DNA from: Anthonomus grandis grandis
Taxonomy: Eukaryota; Arthropoda; Insecta; Coleoptera; Curculionidae
Assembly: GCF_022605725.1 (NCBI RefSeq)
Contig: NC_065560.1
Location: 20,699,052-20,763,051, forward strand
Reading direction: 5' to 3'
Length of the DNA: 64,000 nucleotides
The notes below the pieces were generated by a model. The model did no database searches, had not been told where the DNA came from, and saw only the letters and a program-made list of their open reading frames with translations. Both the position numbers and the translations under genes were made by a program. The stretch's first letter is position 1; each line of letters opens with the position of its first letter. Shown here in pieces: positions 45,353 through 56,379 of the stretch.

Positions 45353-46565
45353 CCATGGAAAATTTATCAGCGTTTTGAAGCGGCTGCAAAAGTAAACCGT
45401 TGGTCATTCAGGCAGAAGGCGACTGCCCTTGTATTGACCATGAGAAGAGATGCTGCTTCCATACTGCAAATAATACCCTCCGAAGGACAAGAAGTCTACC
45501 AAGTGAGGCATTTGGAAATGCGTTTTGGCAAATCACACTTGGAATATGTCTAAGACACGCAGTTGAAAAGTCGGTGCTAAAGCTGAGGGAAGTCCTTGCA
45601 AGAATTTGAAGCCAATATTGCACATTTTGTTTTTCTTGCATATCCAAATGTCCCGGATGGAAGCATAGAACGTTTGACCGCGTACGCATTCCTGCATGGA
45701 TTTCGCAATAGTGAAATGAGGCAGTACTTACAACTAGTCCACCTAAGCTAGTAGATGCAATAACACGGATCATTTTATTCAAAGCTGCTAAAAACACGAA
45801 CAAGGATTAGGCTAGTGTTGTAAAAATCCGGATTAATTCAATATCCGGACAATATTGATTCGGATGAATTGAAAATTCGGTTTTTTCATCCGGATTAATT
45901 CATCCGCTCGATGTCTCGCCCGTTCGGCAAATTATGCCATGTTTCGGCCTTCGGGCTCGATGCTCGACCGTCCGATAAACGTTTTTTATAGCTGTTTTTC
46001 GAATATAAGGTATGCATTATGCAACCCATTAGACATTTCGTTTTTACGGATTTCTAATAAATCGAGTGTATTTTAAACGATGCAAAATATCAATACAAAA
46101 ATGCTTTGTTTACAAAAAAACTTCTGAAGGTCAGGCGACCTTTAAAAAGTTTGGGCGTTCTCGTATTGTCTCTTATGTTTCTAAATGAGTACAATAAGGA
46201 TAGATAAAGCAATATTTACACAAGGCCCCGCGATGATATTGCCGATTGCCGGGTTATTTGTCCGGACGATTTAATTCGGATTCTCTTAGCCGGTGGAACG
46301 TGGAACTTCGTGTCACTTCGTGAGCCTCGTACAAGCTTTTATTTCATTGTCGGTCGAATGGGCGGCGTGTATCCGGACGATTTAGATATCCGGATTGATT
46401 CGGAATAATTTGATATTCGGATTGAACGGACGATTCATCCGGACTCTTTGCATCACTAGATTAGGCTCTTGTCCTGTAAATAATTCCAATTTGTCAAGAG
46501 GACGACTTTGAGGAATTAGTCAAGCGGATAATTAGGGAGGAGATTGAAGGGTTACAGTGCCGTAA
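45353..46565 (+). pseudogene. Gypsy gag, broken and interrupted
   Basis: A capsid-like segment reads FEAAAKVNRWSFRQKATAL and LTMRRDAASILQIIPSEGQ (45373-45500), then EFEANIAHFVFLAYPNVPDG (about 45605-45665), typical of arthropod Ty3/gypsy Gag. Stops lie at about 45552 and 45748. The frame resumes after the hAT MITE with DFEELVKRIIREEIEGLQCRKC (46505-46570), the start of the zinc-knuckle region, where the second insertion cuts it. Confidence 0.8.
45813..46458. mobile_element. Non-autonomous hAT MITE with perfect 8-bp duplication
   Basis: 646 bp flanked by GATTAGGC on both sides (45805-45812 and 46459-46466). Ends TAGTGTTGTAAAAATCCGG and CATCACTA are imperfect inverted repeats typical of hAT elements. 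No coding sequence. CCGGAT-type motifs are repeated near both ends. Confidence 0.92.
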
Positions 46566-46569
46566 ATGT

Positions 46570-47365
46570 GTGTAAATGCGGCAACATAACTTCCTTTTTT
46601 GAAATTTTCGCCATTTAAGCTGTGAAGTGCGTAAAGGGACGGTATTTGACAGCCGTGATTTTAGTTTTGTTTCCATCGCAGTCACTTGCCTTAATGTGTT
46701 AATATAATATATGGAATAATTAGCAGCGTGCGTTCGCATTAGAGGCATATTTTGCGAACAGACGTTCTAGAATTGCAACCCAGCGCGTCTTTCAAAATCG
46801 CTTTAACGTAGCCCGGTTCCAGACAGGAAATCCACTGTTACATGTGTTAAGATAAACCGAAAATATCACACAACTAAAAAGTGAGGTCCCTCGGCCTATC
46901 AAATTACCTGAGAACATTGAGGCAGTAAGAGCTTCAATCTTGTAATTCCTACGGCGCTCTGCGCGTAAGCATGGGCTTGCGCTTGGACTTTCTGATTGTT
47001 CAAAGAGGTCAATTCTTCACGATGACCTACATTAACATCCATACAAGTTGGCGACTATGCAGAAACTCTCCGACCGCGATTTTAATTCTCGAAGAAATGC
47101 ATGTGAGGCGTTTCTGCAAGACGTTCCTGAGGACGCAATGGTTTTTACATCGATGAAGCCTATTTTTGTGGGTTTTTTTAAAATCACGTATCAACGTAAG
47201 GTCAACATATAGGCAGAAATTGCCAACATACCCACTGCTATGCTGGCAAGGGTCATGATAAACGCTAGAAATCGCCGAATTCAATGTATGGAAAGTGAGA
47301 AGCGCTAGTTGCCAAACTACGGAAGTTCGATGCGAAGGGGATATCGTCAATCTATATTAAGCAAG
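46570..47365 (+). pseudogene. Mariner/Tc1-like transposase relic inside gypsy
   Basis: Scattered + strand matches in changing frames: a helix-turn-helix region, SQDKPKIS (about 46845), ILHDDLHLHPYKLATMQKLS (47020-47075), an EEMHVRRF stretch (about 47095), the first-aspartate region FYIDEAYF-like (about 47145) and the C-terminal ARVMINARNRRIQCMES (47250-47300). Ends not defined. Confidence 0.6.
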
Positions 47366-48180
47366 CAGTATCAAGAAGAGTATGTCCGGAGGACAGCTAG
47401 CAGAGGAGAATGATGCTCAGTTGTTAAGAACCATCATCGTTGGCAATACTCGGCAAAATAAGAATCTTTTAAGAGGAACATCCCGATATCGAGGTAGTCG
47501 TAGCCTGGCTAAAGCAGAGGAAGAAGCCAACTTAGGAAAAAGTTGCCAAGTATTATTTTAATGCTAAGTCATATTGGGCACAATGTAACTCTTTTATTTT
47601 GGAAGATGGACTCTTGCGGTGGCAAATGGTTGATCACGAAGGCAAAGAGGAAAGCAGGCAAGTCTTTAGAGTTGTTAGAGAAAATCCATGCCAGTGTGTC
47701 AGGAGGACATCTAGGAGTAACAAAGCCAATGTGGGAAGTCTCTTTGAGGAATTGCTATTAGCATTGCTGGCCCGTTTCTCGAACTAGAAGCAGGGAAAAA
47801 GTACATCGTGGTCGTGATGACTACTTCAGTAAATGGGTTGAGGAATCATCTACCAGAGTGAATCTTCCGATTTCGTGTACTTTTAAATTACATTTAGACC
47901 AAGGGCGAAATTTTGAATCCCGCTTGTTCCAAATCATCTGTAAGACGGTTGAAATCAAGAAAACGATAACTACTGCATTACACCCGCAGTCAGATGGCAT
48001 GATGAAAAGAATGAATAAGACCATCAATCGGTATTTGGCCAAATTAGTATTTTACCACCAAAGAGACTGGGATATCTTTCTTTGTTGATTCCTGCTTTTG
48101 TAATTGGTTAAGAATTATTTCACCCCTACTGTTTTTAACTTCTTTTACCATTTTCCACCCTATCATCATTGAGCTTACTT
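47366..48180 (+). pseudogene. Gypsy integrase, broken
   Basis: The H2C2-type zinc region is partly visible (LEKIHASVSGGHLGVTKPMW, 47665-47730), then the core with RNFESRLFQIICKTVEI (about 47910-47955) and TTALHPQSDGMMKRMNKTIN (47970-48030), the conserved integrase stretch ending in the catalytic-glutamate helix. The position of the catalytic glutamate reads MMKR rather than V-ER. It stops at 48086-48088. Confidence 0.8.
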
Positions 48181-48702
48181 GAGACATTTTGCTCTTAAAG
48201 CTAAAGACTTTGTTAAAAGCTTGTATACAGGGTTACTGGCAATTCGATACAGTTTTTAGAAGATGTGATAGGGGATGGGTAAAATGAAAATTAAACGCTA
48301 CTATACATTATGCAAAAGTTAATAGTTTTTGAGATATTCAAAGTTTCCTATTTTTCTCCAAAGACCCTAATGGTTTAAACGTCAGTTTTCAGAAAATCTG
48401 CTGTACATATTTTAAAGGAAAATACATGCTTAACACAATGGCGTTACGTTTGCAACGAAAAATTCAGAAATAGCTATACCCATAGGTAAATTGTAGGTGC
48501 AAAGTGTAAGTTTTTTAATTTTAAAATAAAATATTACACTTTCTAGTCGTTATTTTTCGAAAAATGATTGAGATACATTTGTCAAAATGTTCTTAAAACT
48601 TCTATATTACCTAAGCTAGCTCACCTCCTCAAATGCTTTTAAAATCGATTAACACCGTTTTGTAAATTCATTATGAAGTAATGAATAATGAGTAGTAAAA
48701 AA

Positions 48703-49245
48703 TTAATTTTCCATTTTACAAATCTTGTTCAAAATGACGGACTCTTTATCTCGAATATCTTTCATTGCCGTCTTTTTTGTTCTGGTTGTTATTTTATTTC
48801 GTATATCCTGGGCAGCGTTGGTTATTCTTTGAATAAAATCTTCCCGGGTATTTACTGGGTTCGCATAAACCAGTGTATATGTTATAATCAAGGGGAAGGG
48901 GAGGTTCAATCAGGGCTTCGTGCTGGCCAAAGTATTGGACCCGGTTAATTAATTCAACGATTTGGAAAAAGTTCATTCAGAAACTGCCAAACTGTTAGCC
49001 AATAATGAGCTGGACAGCCGTCATGTTGAAATATCATTCGTCCTCGAACGGTGAGAGGAATATCATCAAAAAGCTCTTGTAGAACATAAATATCCCTATT
49101 TACATGGCCAATAAATCCCATCCAGATATTTACAGAAAATTACTTTCTTTGAAAATTACTCTGTCTTGTTAAACGAAGGTTCTCTTTGCTTCAATAACGC
49201 AGGTTATGCTCCAATAATATGACATATTTTGTAATGCCCCTATGA
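48703..49245 (-). pseudogene. Mariner-like transposase, C-terminal half
   Basis: Minus strand: FSVNIWMGFIGHVNRDIY-like residues (about 49160-49090), the second-D region around 49020-48990 (FQHDGCPAHYWL-like, in a shifted frame), and the C-terminus NTREDFIQRITNAAQDI (48850-48800) ending at 48703. The DDE third residue is lost in a frameshifted stretch. N-terminal debris (FINAEYANII) lies beyond the RTE fragment near 50370. Confidence 0.75.
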
Positions 49246-49274
49246 CTAAATATTGATTTGTCCGTCCATAAAAT

Positions 49275-50190
49275 CTCGGGTATCATCGTCATCATCGTCC
49301 AGCCAAACGCGTCCCCTGTTGAACATAGGCCACCTCAATAAGTCTCCATGTCCTTTTATCTTGTGCAGTTGCAACCCAGTTGCTGGTAATTCTTTTGAGG
49401 TCGTCCATCCATAGAGTTGGCGTTCTTCCCCCATTTCGTTTGTTCGATCTTGGTCTCCATTCCGAAATTCTTTTAGTTCTTCTGCCGTCTCGCAATCTCG
49501 CAATATGACCGGCCCATTTCCACTTAAGTTTTGCGATGCGTGTTACAATATCGTCGACGCCAGTTCTTCTGCGTATTTTTTCGTTTCTAACCCTATAACT
49601 CAACCCAAGCATAGACCTCTCCATTTTACGTTGTGTTATTTGTAATTTTCTCATACTTAGTTTAGTGAGAGTTAGTTTTTCGGCGCCATACGTCAAAACC
49701 AGAAGTACACATTGATTAAATGTTCCTTTTTTAAGGTGAACTGGAACATCATTTTTAAATATATCACTGAGTTTACCAAACGCGGCCCAACCCAGTGATA
49801 TCCTTCTCAGCAGTTCGATGGTCTGGTTATCTCTGCCAAATCTTGTTTCGTGTCCGAGGTAAACGTACTTATCCACGATCTCAATTTTGGTGTTTTCCAG
49901 TCTGATTGAAACACTAGGTACCAAGTTTATCATTATTTTGGTCTTGTTATAGTTTATTTTTAAACCAACGACCCGTGTAGCGTGTTGTAGATGTTTCAGC
50001 ATTTCTTTAGCGTCTTTCAAATCGTCGGCTATAAGTACTATGTTATCTGCAAAGCAAAGATGGTTTAGTTTTTCACCATCTTTGTTCACACCCATTCCAT
50101 AGTTTTAAATGAATGTTCTAAGACTGCAGTAAACAGTTTTGAAAACATAGTATCTCCTTGCCTGATTCCCCTTTTTTTCCGCTTTTTTTG
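49275..50190 (-). pseudogene. RTE-type retrotransposon RT, 5'-truncated
   Basis: Minus strand. It begins with KRGIRQGDTMFSKLFTAVLE (about 50190-50130), then LNHLCFADNIVLIADDL (active-site FADD reads FADN), ETRFGRDNQTIELLRRISLG, YGAEKLTLTKLSMRKL and KWKWAGHIARLRDGR. It ends just before a (GATGAT)n-like tail at 49278-49300. This order and the GAT-repeat tail are characteristic of RTE elements. The frame 50095-49292 is open for 267 codons. Confidence 0.88.
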
Positions 50191-50634
50191 TTAAAAAAGT
50201 TCTATTTGTCGGCATCAAAATTTATCATAAATCTGCAGATGTTTACTTTTCTTGCCGGGCCCCCTTCTTCCAATTCTTGAACAGGCGTATAATGACTGGA
50301 AGGATGGCTTTCCATATGATAAGGATAGCTTCCCATTGTCGTTTCAATATCCATAGATAAAGATAATATTTGCGTATTCTGCGTTAATAAACGTGGTCAT
50401 AGAAACCAATGGAACCAACGAAAAAAAATACATTTAAAATTCGTAATTAAACTACTTTCTACAGCTATTGCTGTTGGCTATCTGTACACAACATTTTTAA
50501 CAATAAAAATAAAAATCAATTTATTGTCTTATTGCCAAAAATTATTAAAGTAAATACTGAGTCGAATTTTTAAAGAGCGTTTTTTAATATTCATTAAATC
50601 TCTAAAGGAATGTATCGAATTACCAGTAACCCTG

Positions 50635-51133
50635 TATACAAGTATCTTCTGAAATTGGGTGTATTGTTTTTTAGGAACATAAAATTTAATTCTAACAATA
50701 TATTAGATTGCAACAAATTACGAAGTTGGTTTTTACTTCTTCCTGTTCGCGTAACACTACTATCTATCAACATGATATAGTTTTGTATAATGGCTGCAAG
50801 CTTTACCATAGGTTATCCATTGGTAGCAACTGCAATTAAAATTTAAGAGGGATTAAGAAAATACCTAATTGAAAATTGTTGTTTGAATATGGCGGAATTT
50901 AATTTATGGTTCCTGTAAATAGTAATTATCGTTTTAGCTCTTTTTATTATAAGTGTATTACTGTTGCTTTATTAATTGTTAATTAAAAAACCGGCAACTT
51001 GACTCGACTTTAGAAGAATAAAATGTTTTGAACTTTTTTTTTTTGAATTAAACTTTACTCTGTGACGTTTTACCTTAAAAAAAGCTATTATAACCAATCT
51101 TTATGTTCAATTGATATTTCTCTTCATTTGTAG
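50635..51133 (+). other. Receptor intron 3, 3' end
   Basis: AT-rich, no repeat ends, closing with the acceptor TCTTCATTTGTAG at 51133. Confidence 0.6.
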
Positions 51134-51289
51134 TCGGAAGACTTGGCATATTCTGCTTTTAAAAGTAACTGGTATGACCTATCGCCCCACACTAAATATA
51201 TGTTCCAAATATTCATGTTAAGATGTAAAAAACCGTTAGTGTTAAAGATTGGCCCCTTTGGATTTATGACATTGTCTACTCTTCTTTCT
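51134..51289 (+). CDS. Odorant receptor (7tm_6), penultimate exon D
   Basis: A 156-nt exon, 52 codons, phase 0 to phase 0. It begins SEDLAYSAFKSNWYDLSP, the most conserved signature of insect odorant receptors, and continues IFMLRCKKPLVLKIGPFGF and MTLSTLLS, the last transmembrane helix (TM7) that lines the channel pore. Donor GTAAGT at 51290. The family normally has one more short exon of about 15 codons (pattern VLK-x-SYSYFTLL), not found between here and 64000, so it probably lies beyond the window. Confidence 0.95.
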
Positions 51290-51469
51290 GTAAGTATATT
51301 AATTTTTTAGTTTTAAATTATTAGTTTAAGTGTACAGTGCGAGTCTTAAAAATACAAATTTTAAATTTCCAGTTTTCATTCAAAGTCGATCAAGTCATAT
51401 ATGAAATTTGAGAGATACTGTAGAATGTAAGAATTGAATAACATATAGAGTTACTTAGTTAACATATAC

Positions 51470-52200
51470 GATTATCTTGTAGACGTCTTTGTCTTCTGCT
51501 GGACATAGACCTTCTCTAAATCGTTAGATATTCTCGTCATATGACCTGCCTATCTCCATTTCATTCTAGTTATGTGGTCAACTACGTCTTTGACTTTAGT
51601 TCTTTGTCTGATGGTATTATTGGGTATTCTATATTTTTTAGTGATTTCAAGCATGGCCTTCTCCATAGCTCTTTGGCCTACTCTTAGCTTTTTGGCTAAC
51701 TTTTTTGCTAATGTCAGAGCTTCTCCTCCATATATTATTACCGGTAACATGAATTATTCATACACTTTTCTCTTCAGACAGTACTTTACTCTAAAATACC
51801 TCTCGCAATTTGACAAAAGCCGTTCAACCCGAATCTATTTTACGCTGTAACTCTTGCCCGTAACTATATTCTAACGAGTTTGATTGTTCCTTCTTATTTC
51901 TAATTTCATGCCCCAGATATTTGTACATTTGCAACTCTTTTATCTCGAAGTAGCTTATTCTGATGTACCGGGGAAATACTAGATTTATCATTGACTTTTG
52001 ATAAGGTTGTTTTATTTCTTCGAGTATCAGTTTTGCATTTCTCATATTATCTATGATGAGAACGATATCATTTACGACACTAAGATCTGTCAGTCAATCA
52101 TTCCATTGCGTATTCGTGAACAGCTGTGAAAAGTTTAGGCGAAATAATGTGCCCTTGCCGAACTGCACTGCCCACTTTAATTTTGCCTGTTGAAGTTTTA
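51470..52200 (-). pseudogene. Second RTE-type RT fragment
   Basis: Minus strand: a decayed HLLFADDIVL-like region near 52070, YKYLGHEIRNKKEQSNSLEY (51940-51880), VIIYGGEALTLAKKLAKKLR (51745-51690), MEKAMLEITKKYRI and VVDHITRMKWR. Same domain order as 49275-50190 but clearly diverged. 5'-truncated, inserted in the mariner inverted repeat. Confidence 0.75.
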
Positions 52201-52659
52201 TATCTCTCTTACATTACTGTATATGCCTTATATAGTGCATTCACAATGAAATAAATAAATTCATTTTAAATTCAGGTGTTTTTTCTTCTTTTATTTTTCC
52301 GACACGTCGATTAGCATTATCACTTGCGCGTTTTTTGCAATAAAAATTTTCTATGCAGGATACCTCAAATAGAAGCTATGGCATCAACATTATTGTTTTT
52401 AAATAAAACACCCTGTATATCATGACATTTTATAATTCTACGATATAATCTAAATAATTTTTGTATAGCAAACCATATCCTAAAGTCAGAGGTTTGTTAA
52501 ATATACATGATGTAATGAATTGATGAATTTATATTTGATGTAATGAAACATACGACAGTAATTTTTTTTTTTAATTATACATTATTTATTGCAACTGATG
52601 TTCAATTTGTTGTCCATTTACTTTAATAGTAAATGGACTTTAGTAAATGGATAGTAATA

Positions 52660-54376
52660 GTAACTAGGGGACAGTGTCCGGCGAAAAGGCCTAAATGTCC
52701 CTTTCCGCCAACCCCTAAAACCCGTCATCACCGCTGACCACCCTCTTGAGTCTCTTTAAGTAGGCGACCCGTCCTTCTAATGAAAGAGAGTAGTCCTTCC
52801 CATTTAAGGTTCTCTAAGATATGCAGATGTTGGTTGAGTCTGCAGTGACTTGTTAGGACTTAGGTCTGCTATAATCCCTGTGTGCCGGCGACAGCAGCCA
52901 CGCTGTCCTAGCTTTAGTTGCATTTGATACAAGTTTGTTGACCTGTCGACAACCGCTGTTCCTATTCCATTTTTTCCTGGTCTTTTTTCATGCTTAGTTG
53001 TCTAATATATGGGAAATGTGTCTTTTACTTAGTCCAAGGTAAGGTTCGAGGCTAATCGGTGGAGAGTCGATTCGAGCCTCGCGAAATTGTCGGCACGCTC
53101 ATCGCCCTGCACTCTGCTGTGTCCGGGAACCCAACACACTCAAACCGTCTTTCTCCTAGTCAATGTGTCCAGCGCATTCCTGCACTTTTGGACCAGTTTG
53201 GCGCTGGTTCTGGGTGCTTGGATGGCTTTCAAAGCAGCCTGCCTGTCAGAGTAAATGATTATTTCAGTCACCGGGCCTCTTTGACTTCTTCCCTGGTGAC
53301 CACCTCGAGAATTAATTCCGCGAACACTTCGGCTTGAATGACTGACGAATGTCTTCCAAGCGAGAAAGCTTGTCCTCGATCGGTATCGCTATCATACACT
53401 TTAGCTTCTGACAGCCCTGTGTGGGCCATTTTTGAACTGTCTGTGTATTATATATTTGTAAATCCTGTCGAGGTCCAGCCTCTATGTTAGACAATTCTTT
53501 CCTGCTTGCTATTTCAACCTAAAACGAACCTCCTAACCACACAAATGTTTCCTGCTTTGCATTAAGGGGCAGCAGAATTTGTATTTCCTTCTCTACCAGT
53601 TCAGTAATAGATGCATGCCCTGCTACCCCGGGTCGATGCTGATATGTGGCGCTCTCCTTCATCCAAGTGAGTCTCAAGAAGATGTCTAAGGGTCTCCTCT
53701 TTTGTGCTTGTCCAACTGTCTCCTACCTTTGGAGAGCCTATTTTTGTAGCACTTGGACATCATTTTTAGTTCACTACAGAACCTTTGCCAGGTAGCTCTT
53801 TTGTTTCTTCTCACCTCTGTCTTAAAGTGCTTTTTCACTAATTTATAATAATAACAAGCCTCTTGAGATCCTCCCCGAAGTGCTCGGTGGTTCGCCCTTT
53901 TTAGTACTCTCTTTTGAGTTTATCGAGGGTCTCGTTCCATCATGGTACCTTGCAGGCACCTTCTTTTCTAAGTGGACATGCCGCCTCAAAGCTTTGGTTG
54001 AGTAGTTGACCCAATTCACTTGCCCTTGTATCGGTATGTCTGAGATCTTAGACACTTCTGCCAGGCCTTCTTTGTTGGTAGCCCAGTCCGTGGTCCTTGG
54101 ATTTCTTCTAAGCGATGCGATCACCTCGTTGGACTCTAATTCGAATTCATTTTGTTATCTGACGTGGTTATGTCATTCGATACTCTCCAGTTATCTATCT
54201 TGTCTGCAAAGTTGCGTCTCACCATTGCAATGTCAATCACCTCCCTTCGGCTGCAATTCACAAAAGTAGGTTCCGCGCCCTTGTTCGCGACATCGAAGTT
54301 TTCCGACATAAGATATTCGAGAAGCGCAACACCTCACGCATTTTCGTTGCTACTACCCCATACCGTATTATGCGCG
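52660..54376 (-). pseudogene. R1-like non-LTR element, 3' half
   Basis: Minus strand, continuing from 61613. The endonuclease remainder at about 54350-54130 contains LEYLMSENFDVANKGAEPT and WRVSNDITTSD. The linker follows at 53880-53690 (HFKTEVRRNKRATWQRFCSE). The RT domain is essentially missing, since only about 230 bp separate the linker from the next part. RNase H is at 53460-53050 (TDSSKMAHTG, SSVIQAEVFAEL, AALKAIQ, WVPGHS-like in shifted frames). The tail ends in TAG/TAA-like repeats near 52665. Endonuclease plus RNase H suggests the R1/I group. Confidence 0.75.
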
Positions 54377-54605
54377 AGACATATCCTCAAACCACAATTA
54401 ATTGTTTATATTACATTATAAAATGCTTAGCTTAGGACTATTTTTATATTTAAGAAATCGCTTGTAATTTATCGTTAGCATTAATATTGTGTCAAAGCCT
54501 CGGCTAATACCGTTGCTGTTCATATTTCTGTTCACCTAGTTTTAAGGCCCTTTTGTATCAATAAATGTTTTTTAAAAGTCCGTTCGTCGATATCTGAATT
54601 TAACT
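54377..54605 (+). repeat. 5' LTR of errantivirus
   Basis: 229 bp, starts AGACATATCC and ends ATTTAACT. It includes AATAAA (polyadenylation-type signal) near 54561. Differs from the 3' LTR at two positions (a T/A near 54419 and a G/C near 54478). Confidence 0.95.
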
Positions 54606-54619
54606 GGCGCTGCGAACAG
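54605..54619 (+). other. Primer-binding site
   Basis: TGGCGCTGCGAACAG follows the LTR; its first T overlaps the last LTR base, as in 17.6/297-type elements. TGG pairs with the CCA end of a tRNA; the tRNA identity is not determined. Confidence 0.65.
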
Positions 54620-54952
54620 AATAGTGCAATTTTACCCTTTATCGGTTTACCGTTGTGTAAAAGTGATTGTCAAATCTTAGTGCACTATCCATCAAGAATC
54701 TGAAGACATCGACCAACCCCAAGTACCGCAACCCTTTTGGAGAAGACCAAGCCGAGAAACTGCTAAGCCGCCTACCGTGTTGTCAGGGACCTAGCTGATC
54801 CAAGTGCTGCCTTCCCAAACATCTCATCTGGACCAGAACGATTCAAGCCACGCCTTTATAGGGACTCCTTTGGTTGTGAACCTCTACTGTGCAAGCTCTA
54901 TGGGTCATCCCTTGATTGTACTGTAAGTTTTTGTTTGAATTGCCATTATTTA
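54606..54952 (+). other. Errantivirus 5' leader
   Basis: Untranslated leader between the LTR and the gag start; it probably holds the splice donor and packaging region, but I cannot pinpoint either. Confidence 0.5.
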
Positions 54953-56374
54953 ATGTCTAGTCCATATCCGTCGCAAAAATTAAAAAACATATTAATACGA
55001 AATAGGGCATCTTTGGGATTAGTAGTTGAAAACGAAAATTCAAATATTTCTAATTTAAATAGTCAAAATATTTCCGATCAAAATAATTTAGATAGCATAA
55101 GTAACCTATTAGATAACTTAACTTTAGATTCCAATTTATCTAAACCTAATTTAAATATTAAAATGGAAAACATAAGATTCCACACTTCTCTCTTACCAAC
55201 CTTCTCTGGAATTCAAAACCATTTGGAAAGTTTTATAATATCCATAGATGAATTTTACCAATTATATTTTACAATTGATGGTATTGATCAAAATAAACTT
55301 GTTTTAGCAGCCATTAAGTCAAAGTTAATTGACAATGCTCGAGACTTTTTACTTTCTAGACCAGATTTAGATTCATGGCCTTCAATTAAAGAGGCCCTAA
55401 GGCTAAAGTTCGGTGATCCTATCACTTATCAAATTTTACACCAACAACTACAATACTTTAAGATTAATAAAAATGAAAGCATATTACAATTTGTGGATAG
55501 ACTCAAATCCTTTGTACAAAGAATTTTTTCTAAATTACATTGCGAAGTCTCAGATGTAAATGCGAAATTAATTTTAATTAATCAAATAGAAAAAACTTCG
55601 GTTTTAATTCTGACAGCCAATTCGCCTCAGACATTAAAAACGATGTTAATGTTATAACGCCCTAATACACTTGATGATGCATATACGCATGTAATTAACT
55701 ATAATATGATTGAATCACAGGTAAATTTTTCAAATCTGTCTAATGTTCATAATAACCAATTTACTAATAATAATAACCATAATTCCTATGTAAAACAAAA
55801 TAGCTTTTAAAGTCCCGTAAGATTACTACCCCAGAATCAACCCCCCATGACATTCCCCCAGCAACAATTTCCCAGTCAACCCATACAAATACGACCTAGA
55901 CCAGTTCAAAGACATTAACCGACAAATGCTCAAGTTTTTGGAAAACCAAGAAACGTCTTCGCTCCCCAAAATCATAATAAACCTAAATTAGACCCCCCTA
56001 CTCCAATGTCAATCTCCATAACTGGACCCTCTAGGCAGTATCAACAAAGAATGCCTTTTCGACAACCAAACTTTTTCCAATCATCAGGCCCCCGAAATTT
56101 TGTGTCCCAAGAGTTAACTAACATTGAGACCAACGCTAACTCTTATCCCGATGTGCCTTATGTCGAAGATAACCAGTCTGAACATTATACCGATTACTCA
56201 CCCCAACATTATTCTGAATATTACGAGCCAAACCTTCAATATGAAGAAACCTCTTTCGATCCCACCTTAACGAATCCTAATGACCAAAATCACTACCCCA
56301 CTTCCGAACAAAATTTCGAAATTGATAATTTCGCAAATTTTCCGAAAACAGGCCCAGATCTACCATCAACTTAA
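54953..56374 (+). pseudogene. gag: Errantivirus gag, three in-frame stops
   Basis: Capsid polyprotein reading frame from the ATG at 54953 (MSSPYPSQKLKN); an upstream TTG is not a plausible start. The capsid-like region near 55165-55650 contains DNARDFLLSRPDL and FKINKNESILQFVDRL. Stops at 55655-55657, 55808-55810 and 55916-55918 lie in the same frame, which otherwise runs to 56374 with an N/Q/P-rich C-terminus. No zinc knuckle is seen, as usual for errantiviruses. A -1 change leads into the pol frame. Confidence 0.88.
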
Positions 56375-56379
56375 ATAAC

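Larger units (their letters stand above)
44451..48180 (+). mobile_element. Ty3/gypsy-type LTR element, internally deleted
   Basis: Starts with an LTR-like sequence (TGTAACAATATTAGC at 44451), followed by gag- and integrase-like parts in order. Protease, RT and RNase H are missing. No 3' LTR is seen. Two DNA transposons interrupt it (45813-46458 and about 46570-47365). The right limit is approximate. Confidence 0.75.
48228..50634 (-). mobile_element. Mariner-like element carrying an RTE insertion
   Basis: Starts CAGGGTTACTGGCAATTCGA after TA (48226-48227); the right end is its reverse complement, ending CCCTG at 50634 before TA. The transposase lies on the minus strand and is split by the RTE-type fragment at 49275-50190. 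Confidence 0.88.

Noticed and set aside
51373..51411. Short stretch after a good acceptor (FSFKVDQVIYEI, stop) as last odorant receptor exon
   Set aside because: It lies inside the left inverted repeat of the mariner element starting at 51335 and does not match the usual last-exon pattern.
52396..52425. CACCCTGTATA motif as a mariner terminus
   Set aside because: Similarity between the two sides of the nest extends outward past it to CAGTGCGAGTC at 51335 and 63954, so it is internal to the repeat.
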